Source: Nitrosopumilus sp. K4
Lineage (GTDB): Archaea; Thermoproteota; Nitrososphaeria; Nitrososphaerales; Nitrosopumilaceae
Length of the DNA stretch: 64,000 bases
Reading direction: 5' to 3'
Assembly: GCF_018128925.1 (NCBI RefSeq)
Contig: NZ_CP067007.1
Location: 496,001 to 560,000, forward strand
Numbering within the stretch: position 1 is the first letter of the stretch; each line of letters begins with the position of its first letter. A program made the position numbers and the translations under genes. Shown in pieces: positions 52,268 to 60,944 of the stretch. Below the pieces are notes generated by a model, which did not search any database, was not told where the DNA came from, and worked only from the letters and a program-made list of their open reading frames with translations.

Positions 52268-53047
52268 TCATTGTTGAAAATATTGAGAACAAAACAACTC
52301 TAATGATTTTTCAAAATTTTTGTTTAATTTTTTGAGGTGTGATGGATCGATTATTCTTTTGGTTTCATTGAACCATGGTTTATTTAAATACAGACTCCTG
52401 TTCATCTCTATTTGTATCCATGGAATGGGATTGTTTCCGTATGTTCTTGTAATATATCCTCCTTGAAAAGGGTCGTTTAAGAAAATCTCTTTTCTTTCAA
52501 TTGAAAATGATTTTGAAATACAGTCTGCTAAAAAATTAATCATTTCGTTTGACGCTGTTTTGCCATCTTGATTTGAAATACAAAAAAGAGGCCGTTCTTT
52601 TTTGTCTCCGTCTGGAGAAATATCTGGAGCAACTGCTGCCATAGAATGACAATCCAAACATAGTTTTAGATCTTTGTCTTTGATACTTTTCAAAATTAAT
52701 TTATGGTATGGCTTGTAATATGTTTCAATCAATACTCTTCTTAATTCTTCATCTGGTTCTTTTCTTTTTGAATAAATTGGTTTTTGATAACAAGTTGAAC
52801 TTTTAATTACTCCGTCAGGATTATTTGGCGGTAAGTCTTCTGGTGCGCGATTAAGATCAACAAATGCTCTTGCAATGTCTGTCTTTATTACTTTCTTTAC
52901 TTTGTCCTTCAAATCATAAATCTCTATTACAAATGGGTCTGAATCGTTAAAGAGATCCTTGTCAGTTATGCATAGATTGTTTATGATCTCTTTTGGCTTT
53001 GTTGCTCCTCCATGTGGAATGGAAAGTAGGATTGGAAGTTTTTTCAT
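52268..53047 (-). CDS. N-formylglutamate amidohydrolase family protein
   Basis: 259 residues. PILLSIPHGG start, DIARAFVDLNRAPEDLPPNN and LCLDCHSMAAV carry the metal-binding/catalytic His and Glu/Asp residues of the PF05013 fold, and the end FQGGYITRTYGNNPIPWIQI is conserved. Known members remove formyl or similar groups from glutamate. Last of a five-gene minus-strand operon; it directly follows the GGT-like gene (one base). Confidence 0.83.
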   Translation of the reverse strand: MKKLPILLSIPHGGATKPKEIINNLCITDKDLFNDSDPFVIEIYDLKDKVKKVIKTDIARAFVDLNRAPEDLPPNNPDGVIKSSTCYQKPIYSKRKEPDEELRRVLIETYYKPYHKLILKSIKDKDLKLCLDCHSMAAVAPDISPDGDKKERPLFCISNQDGKTASNEMINFLADCISKSFSIERKEIFLNDPFQGGYITRTYGNNPIPWIQIEMNRSLYLNKPWFNETKRIIDPSHLKKLNKNFEKSLELFCSQYFQQ

Positions 53048-54679
53048 TTATATTCCTTCAGATGTTCCGTCTCTTCTTACTTCTGCTACTCCTTGAAATC
53101 CATCTTGAGTTTGACATTTCATTGTTGCATGTATTGCTCCGTGATAAAATGAAAAACGTTCTTTTTTAGAAATTTTGTAACCAATACTACTTAGATAATT
53201 GACTGTGTTTTCATTAAACCCTCCTTCTTCTATGCTTAGGATTCCTGAAATTGAACAATGAAATCGTGGTCTTTGAATTGCTTCATTCATTGGCAAATTT
53301 CCATCGATAATCCTTGATAGAAAATGGCTTATCGCAGAAAATATTCTCTGGCTTCCAGGACTGCCAATAACCATCCATAATCTGTTGTCATGAAATACTA
53401 ATGCTGGGCTTACTGAAGTCCATGGATTTGAATTTGGTCTAATATAATATGGGTGATTCATGTTTTTGTATTCAAAGGCAGACATGTAATTATTGTAAAG
53501 GAACCCAAATCCTTCCGCAGCTGCCTTTGAACCGTATGCTAATTCTATTGATTGTGTAATCCCGACTGCATTCCCATCTTTGTCCATTGTTGAAAGATGG
53601 GTTGTGTCTTCACCCCCAATATATTCTGGTTCTTCCATTGGCAGTGTTGCATCCATGTTGTTGCTAATTGATTCTGATAATTGTTTGGCAAATGATCTCT
53701 GGAGATGTAGTTTGTCTTGAATTTGATGATATGTGTGTGGATTAAATGGACGCTGAACTCTGTGTAGAAATGCTTTACGGAAAGTTTCAGCTACAAAATG
53801 ATATGATTCTGGAGATGAACTCCTAAGAAATTTTGATGGTAGGTGGTTTAACATCATTAAAACCAACAATAGTGTTCTTCCAGCTGCTGGTGGTGGAGGG
53901 GTATGAACTACAAAATGTCTGTATGCTCTATGAATTGTTGGTCTCTCTATTGGTTCTGGAATCCAAGAAAGATCTTCTTCTCTGATTAATCCTTTGTTGT
54001 TTATCATGTCTTGATGAATTTTTTTTGCAATCTGCCCGTGATAGAAAGATCGATATCCATGTGATGATACTGTTTCTAACATTTCGGCTAATTCTTCTTG
54101 AACAAATCGATCCCCGATATCATATGGCACAAGACTGTCTTTGAGAAAATATTTTGCTCCTGATTTTGATTTAACTTTGAAAAAATTTTCCAATTCTCTT
54201 ACTTGTAAATTGTGCTGAAGTTTTGTGATTTTGTATCCTCTCTTTGCAATTCTAATTGATGGGGCAACTATTTTCTGCCATTCTAATCTCCCGTATCTTT
54301 CATGCAAATACCCGATAACTGCAAGTGTACTGGGTACAGTCGTTGCTCTGTACCCTATTAACCTTGAACGTTTCTTTGAGAATCTTGATGAATTTGCAAG
54401 TGATGGTGATCTACTTGAGCCGTCAATTGCAATGGGTTTTTTGTTAATATGTAAAATGGCCATTGATTGACCTCCTATTCCTGACGCCTGAGGTTCGCAT
54501 ACACCAAGAGCTAATGCTGTGGCACATGCAGCATCGACTGCATTCCCATCTTTCTTTAGCATTTCAACCCCTGCTTTTGTTGCATCCGGGAATGCACTGG
54601 ATACAATTCCCTGTTTTGAAACTGATGCTTTTTTGTCAAGTGACGGTGTGAATGTTTTTTCTATTTTTTCAAGATTCAT
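53048..54679 (-). CDS. Gamma-glutamyltransferase-like Ntn hydrolase
   Basis: 543 residues from ATG 54679. The N-terminal half matches GGT (GNAVDAACATALALGVCEPQ, ASGIGGQSM). The autoprocessing site is GGEDTTHLSTMDKDGNAVG with nucleophile Thr359. The oxyanion loop reads GSPGSQRI instead of GSPGGSRI. No signal peptide is visible, so it is probably cytosolic, unlike secreted GGTs. It may transfer or hydrolyse gamma-glutamyl or related amide bonds. Overlaps the upstream ATP-grasp/M20 gene by 11 bases. Confidence 0.88.
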   Translation of the reverse strand: MNLEKIEKTFTPSLDKKASVSKQGIVSSAFPDATKAGVEMLKKDGNAVDAACATALALGVCEPQASGIGGQSMAILHINKKPIAIDGSSRSPSLANSSRFSKKRSRLIGYRATTVPSTLAVIGYLHERYGRLEWQKIVAPSIRIAKRGYKITKLQHNLQVRELENFFKVKSKSGAKYFLKDSLVPYDIGDRFVQEELAEMLETVSSHGYRSFYHGQIAKKIHQDMINNKGLIREEDLSWIPEPIERPTIHRAYRHFVVHTPPPPAAGRTLLLVLMMLNHLPSKFLRSSSPESYHFVAETFRKAFLHRVQRPFNPHTYHQIQDKLHLQRSFAKQLSESISNNMDATLPMEEPEYIGGEDTTHLSTMDKDGNAVGITQSIELAYGSKAAAEGFGFLYNNYMSAFEYKNMNHPYYIRPNSNPWTSVSPALVFHDNRLWMVIGSPGSQRIFSAISHFLSRIIDGNLPMNEAIQRPRFHCSISGILSIEEGGFNENTVNYLSSIGYKISKKERFSFYHGAIHATMKCQTQDGFQGVAEVRRDGTSEGI

Positions 54680-56864
54680 TTTTTGCTTCCTCGTTGGAAA
54701 GTTTTGCACATTTGTTTAAAGTAAGTGCTAATAACAACCCTCTGTCTATCAAACTATCTCGAAGAATGTGTTCGTTTGGAGTTCTATGATCACTTCCGAT
54801 TGGACCCATCGACCCAATTATTGGTTTATCGTCCATTACGTCACAAATACTGGATGTTGCAAAGCGGTGTTCTGATTTTATTTTTATTTCAGACTGCTTT
54901 GCTAATTTTTGAATTATTAAAAAAAATTGCTCTATATTATCTGTTTTTTCTACAGGCTCTCTTACAACATGTTTTAGCAAATGTGTGTCTATTTTAGAAT
55001 CTGTTTTCTTTTTTGCAATCTTTCTGATTTCTGAATCAAACATTTTCCCTTGTTCTGTGTTTGCATATCTTGATTCAAGTGACAATCTTCCGTAATCTGG
55101 TGCTTTACCAAATGATGTTTTTGCATTAAAATCTGATATCGTAATCCTAGCGTCGTGATGATCATGAGAAATTTTTTTCCATGTGATTACTTTTCTACAC
55201 ATTTCAGGTATGACGTCCTTTATAGATTCATCATGTCGTCTAACATGAATCATATCAATTTGGTATCGTGTTACTCCTGAACAAGATGTGGCGACACCTC
55301 CATTTGGAAATCCCCACTTTAGGTCCATGATGTATTTTGAATTTTCCGATATGCTGTGAACAAGTTTCTTACTATATTTGCCACCTAGAAAGTCATCTGA
55401 TGTCAATATGATTCCACACTTGATTTTTTTCAGTTTTCTAGAAAATCTCAATGACTGTAGTGCTGAAATCATAACAGCTATGCCTCCTTTACTCTCTGCA
55501 ATGCCTGAGCCAAAAAGTCGATTTCCTACCTTGTAAAACGGTGTGAAATCCTTATTGTCATACCAAGTATCTAAGTGGCTTAAAAGCAAAACATCATTTT
55601 CTTCTGCATTGTGGTTTTTCAGATATATGATATTGCCCACATCAAATTCATGATACACTTGCGAATTGAATCCTAGATGCTCTAGTCTTTTGGAAATAAA
55701 CTGACCTAACTTGTTGATGTCTTCTATGTTGGTTATGCTAGAGTTGATGTTTACCATATGTTCTAACATTTTTTCATTTGATGTTAAATGACTCCTAAGA
55801 AAACTTCTGATTATTGTCCTTAATGGTTGTGCTTCTATTTGTTCCTGGGATTCTTCTTGTGGGTGAAGATAAGATTCCCCAAAATATCTCATTGCGCCTA
55901 CTTCTAAAATTTTGTTTACTAGTGAATCGTATGTGTATCCTGCAGCTTTTGCTGCATGAAAATAAGATCCAGTAACTCCTAAACTTGCCATCGAATTTAA
56001 TTCTAAAATGTAAACTTTTCCTTCTTCATCCATTCTAATGTCGACTCGAGCGAAATCATTCAAGCCTAATTTACGAAAAGATTCTAGACAAATCTTCTTG
56101 ATTTCTTTTTTCTGATCATCTGTTAATTTTGCAGGACAGATTTTGTCCAATGGGCTACTTTTTTTTTCAGTAATTGTTTGAATCTTGTTTGGATCCCCTC
56201 CTAAATCGATTTCTACAATTGGTAAAATCTCTACATTGGAACCGTTTCCTAGCAATCCTACTGCAAATTCTCTTCCTGGTATGAATTGTTCTACTAGAAT
56301 ATCTTGTGAAAATTTTTCTATCTGTTTTGCAACCGCTTCTCTGAGGTCTTTCCAGTTATCTACAACTTCCATTCCCATTGATGTTGATTCCATTTTTGGC
56401 TTTACAATCACGGGAAAAATTAGATCTTCATATTGATCATCTGGAGTGGAAAACACCCAAAAACCCGGCGTAGGAATATTGTTCTTTTGGAGCACAATTT
56501 TTGTCATTACTTTATCTTGTACAACTGCATGTGTTTCAGGGCCTGAACCGACATAAGGTATTCCTAACATTTCAAGCATTGCTGGAACATGAGTGTAACG
56601 GTTTTGTCCTTGAATTCCATATGCCATATTGAATACCATTCCTGGTCTTTCACCTGTAACGACTCTTGGCATGAAATCCTTCATCTCGTCAATGAAATTC
56701 ATTCCTCCTTCGATTATTTTGACAGAGTGTCCTCCTTTTTCTAATGCTTTTGCAACTTTTTCCACTGTTTTTGGACTATAGTGTTCTTTTGTCATCATTC
56801 CGAAAACATTGATGACATCATTTTCATCAATAGTTTTTTTGTTATACACTATAGCTATTTTCAA
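54669..56864 (-). CDS. Fusion: D-Ala-D-Ala-ligase-like ATP-grasp plus M20 peptidase
   Basis: About 731 residues from TTG 56864 (MKIAIVYNKK). Residues 1-325 are an ATP-grasp of the Ddl type: PYVGSGPETHAVVQDK, PVIVKPKMESTSMGM, and the metal-binding VYILELNSMASLGVTGSY. Residues about 345-731 are an M20 domain with metal-site remnants SHLDTW, GIAESKGG (E for the usual D), TSDD (for EE) and DHRTPNEH. Ligase and hydrolase in one chain suggest making and trimming a peptide-like bond. Archaea lack peptidoglycan, so cell-wall use is excluded. Adjacent GGT and FGase homologues imply a common pathway. Confidence 0.82.
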   Translation of the reverse strand: MKIAIVYNKKTIDENDVINVFGMMTKEHYSPKTVEKVAKALEKGGHSVKIIEGGMNFIDEMKDFMPRVVTGERPGMVFNMAYGIQGQNRYTHVPAMLEMLGIPYVGSGPETHAVVQDKVMTKIVLQKNNIPTPGFWVFSTPDDQYEDLIFPVIVKPKMESTSMGMEVVDNWKDLREAVAKQIEKFSQDILVEQFIPGREFAVGLLGNGSNVEILPIVEIDLGGDPNKIQTITEKKSSPLDKICPAKLTDDQKKEIKKICLESFRKLGLNDFARVDIRMDEEGKVYILELNSMASLGVTGSYFHAAKAAGYTYDSLVNKILEVGAMRYFGESYLHPQEESQEQIEAQPLRTIIRSFLRSHLTSNEKMLEHMVNINSSITNIEDINKLGQFISKRLEHLGFNSQVYHEFDVGNIIYLKNHNAEENDVLLLSHLDTWYDNKDFTPFYKVGNRLFGSGIAESKGGIAVMISALQSLRFSRKLKKIKCGIILTSDDFLGGKYSKKLVHSISENSKYIMDLKWGFPNGGVATSCSGVTRYQIDMIHVRRHDESIKDVIPEMCRKVITWKKISHDHHDARITISDFNAKTSFGKAPDYGRLSLESRYANTEQGKMFDSEIRKIAKKKTDSKIDTHLLKHVVREPVEKTDNIEQFFLIIQKLAKQSEIKIKSEHRFATSSICDVMDDKPIIGSMGPIGSDHRTPNEHILRDSLIDRGLLLALTLNKCAKLSNEEAKNES

Positions 56865-56933
56865 CACAATCAAAAGTTGAAACAAGTTAAAAAACTAATC
56901 TGTATACTTGCTTTTTCTATACATTGTCATACA

Positions 56934-57734
56934 CTAGGAAATTTTGAATAATTCTTTTGCATTTTTGTACATAAATCTGTCGCGGTATTCTTTTTTGATT
57001 TTTAATTTTGCAACAAAGTTAAGGTATGAATCCATACTGCTTATTGGCCAGTCTGTTCCGTAGAGCAAGTATTTTGGTTCTCCTGCATAATTTATCAATT
57101 CTGCAACTTTTTCTTTGATCATCTTCTCAAAAAAGTGATCAAAAGAACCTACTACTAATCCTGAAACATCTGCAAAAACATTTTTGTTTTTGTAAATAAC
57201 TTCTTGTGCATCTTGAATCCATGGATTTCCTAGATGACACATTACCATTTTTAATTCGGGATTGTCTACAGCTACTTCGTCAAGATTTAATGGTCTTGCA
57301 AAGCGTAATTTTCCTTTTTCAGAATACGTATCACCTGTATGAAACATTACTGGAATACCAAATTCGATACATGTGTCATAGACTCTCTGATAACGTTCAT
57401 CATATGGGTAATAATGTTCATACCCTGAGTATATTTTCAGTGCTTTGATTTTCCCATCCTTGATCCATTTTCTATAGTTTCTAAAATCCTCATCAGTGTG
57501 ATTGTCGATTGTTACGCCAGCAGCAACGCCTAGGTTATCATATTTTTTTATGGAATCAATGATTTGTTTTGTTGATGGCCTTTCTGAATTTACTTTGTAT
57601 GATGATAAAATTATGGCATAATCTACATTATTGCTTATCATTTCTGTTTGGAGCATCTCTAGTCTTTCCTCTAATGTGGGAATGTTTTGAAGCAATTCGT
57701 ATTGATTTACATGCACGTGACAATCAATGATCAT
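56934..57734 (-). CDS. Metal-dependent amidohydrolase (amidohydrolase_2 / TIM-barrel)
   Basis: 266 residues from ATG 57734; an upstream start at 57761 would overlap the GNAT gene further. HxH metal site in IIDCHVHV at the start, His in PVMFHTGDT, His in MVMCHLGNPW, Asp in LLYGTDWPI. This is the PF04909-type fold of decarboxylases and lactonases. ATGA-type overlap (57731-57734) with the GNAT gene indicates coupling. The substrate is probably a carboxylate or amide from the same pathway as the neighbours. Confidence 0.85.
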   Translation of the reverse strand: MIIDCHVHVNQYELLQNIPTLEERLEMLQTEMISNNVDYAIILSSYKVNSERPSTKQIIDSIKKYDNLGVAAGVTIDNHTDEDFRNYRKWIKDGKIKALKIYSGYEHYYPYDERYQRVYDTCIEFGIPVMFHTGDTYSEKGKLRFARPLNLDEVAVDNPELKMVMCHLGNPWIQDAQEVIYKNKNVFADVSGLVVGSFDHFFEKMIKEKVAELINYAGEPKYLLYGTDWPISSMDSYLNFVAKLKIKKEYRDRFMYKNAKELFKIS

Positions 57735-58381
57735 TTCTCTATAAAACGTGGATTTTTCCATTCAATAAAAGTTGCATAGTTTAATGATCTGGGATCTTTC
57801 AAATAGTTGGGAAGAATTTTGATAAATTTAAAGCCATTTCTAAGTTGAAATGATAACACTGGTTCTTTTATCTCTCTACGTTTGACTTTTTTTACATATT
57901 CTGTTGGTGAAAGATCTTTTGCAAAATTACAATAATTAAAGATTCTACCACCAGCAATAATTCTTCGCAAATTCAATTTTATGGCAAGATCTTTTCTTGC
58001 ATTGTACAATTTTGTTGCAACTCCTAATCTTCTATAATCTGGATGTGTTGATACATCTGCTCCATAAAGAGAATCTCCTTTAGGATTGTGGTTCTTGAAC
58101 TTGCTATTTCCACATGCTTGTATCCATGTGTGTTCTTTGTATTCTGGTTCAAATTTTACAATCAAGCTACTGCATGAGCCTATGATTTTTCCGTGGTATT
58201 CTGCAACAAATTGCCCTTCAGGAAATATTTTGAGGTGTTCTTTTAGTTGTTCTGGTTTCCAGTATACTCCTTCTGCTGCCATTTGGGGAAATGATGCTTT
58301 TTGTAATTCTACAATGTATGGAATGTCGTCTAAGGTCATAGTGCGAATTTTTACGGTGCTTTCACGAGTTTTACTTGACAT
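57731..58381 (-). CDS. GNAT-family acyltransferase
   Basis: 216 residues. Acetyl-CoA-binding motif is DVSTHPDYRRLGVATKLYNA (near 110-130), followed by LNLRRIIAGGRIFNY and VLSFQLRNGFKF. This subtype is commonly fused to a carbon-nitrogen hydrolase (nitrilase) domain in bacteria and archaea, but here the chain ends after the GNAT part. First gene of the five-gene operon and probably its promoter-proximal member; an AT-rich inverted repeat lies at 58456-58473 upstream. Confidence 0.85.
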   Translation of the reverse strand: MSSKTRESTVKIRTMTLDDIPYIVELQKASFPQMAAEGVYWKPEQLKEHLKIFPEGQFVAEYHGKIIGSCSSLIVKFEPEYKEHTWIQACGNSKFKNHNPKGDSLYGADVSTHPDYRRLGVATKLYNARKDLAIKLNLRRIIAGGRIFNYCNFAKDLSPTEYVKKVKRREIKEPVLSFQLRNGFKFIKILPNYLKDPRSLNYATFIEWKNPRFIEK

Positions 58382-58455
58382 ACTTTCACTTGAAATTATT
58401 TGTTAATTCAGGATCAAACTTGATACTTTTTTGTTTTATTTTTTTCCTCAACGTT

Positions 58456-58473
58456 GATAAAATTATTTTTATC
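58456..58473. promoter_or_regulatory. Inverted repeat GATAAAA-TTAT-TTTTATC
   Basis: Perfect 7-bp arms in the 221-base gap (58382-58602) between the GNAT operon and the next gene. It lies about 75-92 bases upstream of the GNAT start. Possible operator; AT-richness makes chance occurrence plausible. Otherwise the gap shows T-runs and TATA-like stretches but no further gene. Confidence 0.3.
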
Positions 58474-58602
58474 GTATTTGTTACCTCTTGGAATTCTTAT
58501 TTATGTGTGAATTCGATATTTTAACTTAGTGCATATCCAATCTTAGATCTTTGTTTTTAAAATGAAATCCTTTTAGGATACCTATGGACACAGCAAAACA
58601 GA

Positions 58603-58773
58603 TTGGCTGGATATCTGGGAGATTTGTCAACTATGATTGTACATCATTTGGCAAATATGAAACCTGAATGTAATGTCTATGAGATTCAAATTAAAAATAA
58701 GATGTACTTTACACCTGATTCTTTGGATAATGCAAAGTCAAAGAATTTTACACCTTGTAAGTTTTGTATCTAA
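58603..58773 (+). CDS. Possible 56-residue Ada-like zinc-domain protein
   Basis: ORF from TTG 58603 (or ATG 58633) to TAA 58771. The C-terminal part, VHHLANMKPECNVYEIQIK then YFTPDSLDNAKSKNFTPCKF and C, follows the pattern of the Ada N-terminal metal-binding domain: H/C in the first half, an aromatic/Ala stretch, then FxPCxxC. TTTTAGG about 29 bases upstream may be its TATA box. Coding reality is unproven; the motif pattern is the main support. Confidence 0.45.
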   Translation: MAGYLGDLSTMIVHHLANMKPECNVYEIQIKNKMYFTPDSLDNAKSKNFTPCKFCI

Positions 58774-58888
58774 AATAGCAATTTTGTATATTTTTTGATT
58801 TTTAGAGTTCTAGTTTTGATAAAGTTTAGAACCATGAATGAGAATCAGAAATGTTGTAATATAGTCTGTAAATTAAAATATTCTTACT

Positions 58889-60223
58889 ATGGATATCGTT
58901 TCTTTCAAACATCCTATCCCTCAGATCACCTATCTAGTCAAAAAAAAACTGTGGGCACAAGTAATCCTTGCCTTGTTTTTAGGACTTGTTCTGGGTGTTG
59001 TCTTGGGTCCAGAGGCAGGATTTGTTGAAAAAGAAACAGCTGAACTAGTGACTGATTGGTTATCCATACCTGCCAATCTCTTTCTAAAGGTGATTCAAAT
59101 GATTATTGTTCCCCTTATTTTTGCATCTATTATTCGCGGTCTTACTTCCTCAGGTAGTCTAGAACAATTACAAAAACTTGGCCTTGGTGTTGCAATTTAT
59201 TTTGTTATTACCACTGCTATTGCCTTAACAATTGGAATCACTGTTGCGACAACAATTGCCCCTGGAAACTTTATTGATAGTGAACTTATTAGAGAAAGCT
59301 TTGATTTGCAGGATGTTGAGGTTATCGAACACACCGAACTTTCACTACATGATATTCCGCAAAGCATTGTTGGGATAATTCCTAGCAACCCTCTGGCATC
59401 ATTCATGTCTGGAGAGATGATGAGCATCATTGTCTTTGCGTTGATCGTTGGTGTCTCTATGATCACTTTGCCTTCTAAAAGCTCAAAACCTATTCTTGAC
59501 TTACTGGAGTCTGTCCAAAACATCACCATGAAGGTGGTATCATGGGCCATGCGTTTGGCGCCGTTTGCCGCATTTGGTTTGATGGCGGGGATTACATCAA
59601 AAGTTGGACTGTCTGCACTAACTGGACTAGGAGCTTATATGGTAACTGTGGTTGTAGGGTTGTTTATCATGATGTTAGTCTACATAATCATTATCAAATT
59701 TCTTGCAAAACGACCTTTGTCATCTACACTTGCAATAATGAAAGAACCACAACTGCTAGCATTTTCAACATCTAGTTCTGCAGCTGTGATGCCCGTATCT
59801 ATCAAAACAGCTGAAGAAAAGATGAATGTCAAGCCAAAAGTATCTCAATTTGTAATTCCGCTTGGAGCCACAATTAACATGGATGGGACCGCCTTGTATC
59901 AGATCATCGCTGTCTTTTTTTTGGCACAATTATTTGATATCAATTTGGGTTTTACTACCATCATTCTCATTTCCTTGACTGCCCTTGCAGCATCCATAGG
60001 TGCTCCTTCTGCACCTGGAACTGGAATTGTTATTTTGTCTACTATCTTGATTGCCGCTGGGGTGCCTCCTGTTGGTGTTGTGCTTTTGCTTGGTGTTGAC
60101 AGAGTTTTGGATATGACTAGGACCATGGTCAATGTAACTGGGGATTTGACTGCGTGTCTTTTCTTTGATAGGCGAACTAAAGATAAAGACCTTCCAGAGG
60201 TCAAAAAACCTGCGTCTGATTAA
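58889..60223 (+). CDS. Dicarboxylate/amino acid:cation symporter (DAACS family)
   Basis: 444 residues, about eight membrane helices and two hairpins. The serine-rich hairpin is FSTSSSAAVMPVS (near 291-303), NMDGTALYQ binds Na+/substrate, and SIGAPSAPGTGIV is the second hairpin. Related to GltP/DctA. It would import C4-dicarboxylates or glutamate/aspartate by Na+ or H+ symport, which is notable for a mainly autotrophic lineage. Monocistronic with its own promoter region 58774-58888. Confidence 0.92.
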   Translation: MDIVSFKHPIPQITYLVKKKLWAQVILALFLGLVLGVVLGPEAGFVEKETAELVTDWLSIPANLFLKVIQMIIVPLIFASIIRGLTSSGSLEQLQKLGLGVAIYFVITTAIALTIGITVATTIAPGNFIDSELIRESFDLQDVEVIEHTELSLHDIPQSIVGIIPSNPLASFMSGEMMSIIVFALIVGVSMITLPSKSSKPILDLLESVQNITMKVVSWAMRLAPFAAFGLMAGITSKVGLSALTGLGAYMVTVVVGLFIMMLVYIIIIKFLAKRPLSSTLAIMKEPQLLAFSTSSSAAVMPVSIKTAEEKMNVKPKVSQFVIPLGATINMDGTALYQIIAVFFLAQLFDINLGFTTIILISLTALAASIGAPSAPGTGIVILSTILIAAGVPPVGVVLLLGVDRVLDMTRTMVNVTGDLTACLFFDRRTKDKDLPEVKKPASD

Positions 60224-60251
60224 ACTTTAAACCGTCATTTGTTTTACCACG

Positions 60252-60602
60252 ATGTATCTGATGTCTGAGGAAAATTCATTTGGTTTAACAGAATTCCAAT
60301 TGTCTGATTTGTTAAAGACCAATCCTAAAGTCACAATCTGTGATTTAAGAAAGAAAGAAGACTTTGCAAAAGGCCACATAAAAAAATCCCTTCTTGCCAA
60401 ATTTGATGAAGAAAAACTACTAGATGTCTCGCAAACCTCTAAAGTTGTTTTGGTGAGTTATGATGAAAAACAAGCAAAAGAGATGGCATCTGCATTACGT
60501 TCACACGGTTTTGATACGTATTATTTGATTGGAGGTATGAGGAATTGGACCCTTGGACTTTATTGCACAAACGTATCTTATGTTGGAACTGGTTATCCGT
60601 AG
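60252..60602 (+). CDS. Rhodanese-like domain protein lacking the catalytic cysteine
   Basis: 116 residues. CDLRKKEDFAKGHIKKSLLA matches the rhodanese N-terminal signature, and GFDTYYLIGGMRNWTLG the C-terminal one. The active-site loop that normally starts with Cys reads VSYDEKQAKEMA, without cysteine, so sulfurtransferase activity is unlikely; it may act as a binding or phosphatase-like domain. The next gene starts immediately after its stop. Confidence 0.8.
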   Translation: MYLMSEENSFGLTEFQLSDLLKTNPKVTICDLRKKEDFAKGHIKKSLLAKFDEEKLLDVSQTSKVVLVSYDEKQAKEMASALRSHGFDTYYLIGGMRNWTLGLYCTNVSYVGTGYP

Positions 60603-60944
60603 ATGAACATAATCGACTTACATAACCCTAGCAGAATAGATAAAATGCCTGATGCAGTCAAAGTACTTTTTTCATCAGGGGATTTCAAGCAAGAAGGTTT
60701 CACTGTTAAAAAAGTTGAATTGCGACACTATGTTGAAAAAAATAACGATAAACTAGGGCCTTATTCTCTAATAACTTCGTTTGTTGAAACTGACAAGGGG
60801 ACAATCGAGATGCTTTACGATGAAGGATTTCGTGGAGAGGATGCGCTAAACAGAACCGTCACTTTTTTGGTTTCTAATTTGGGTGTGTCTGGTTTGATTT
60901 TACGTGCCCTGATTTCTCTAAAAGAACACCTTGAAAACTCATGA
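60603..60944 (+). CDS. Hypothetical protein
   Basis: 113 residues, soluble, mixed alpha/beta (VKVLFSSGDFKQEGFTVKKV, LITSFVETDKGTIEML). No family is recognised. It directly follows the rhodanese-like gene (60602/60603), so the two are coupled. Its stop interlocks with that of the convergent antiporter on TCATGA (60939-60944). Confidence 0.6.
   Translation: MNIIDLHNPSRIDKMPDAVKVLFSSGDFKQEGFTVKKVELRHYVEKNNDKLGPYSLITSFVETDKGTIEMLYDEGFRGEDALNRTVTFLVSNLGVSGLILRALISLKEHLENS

Noticed and set aside
54720-54997. Plus-strand open frame opposite the ATP-grasp/M20 gene
   Set aside because: It is an antisense shadow of a well-supported gene and has no family resemblance.
56865-56886. Longer N-terminus for the ATP-grasp/M20 fusion
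   Set aside because: No proper start codon lies in frame at the upstream end as I read the bases. TTG 56864 gives the usual ligase start MKIAIVYN.
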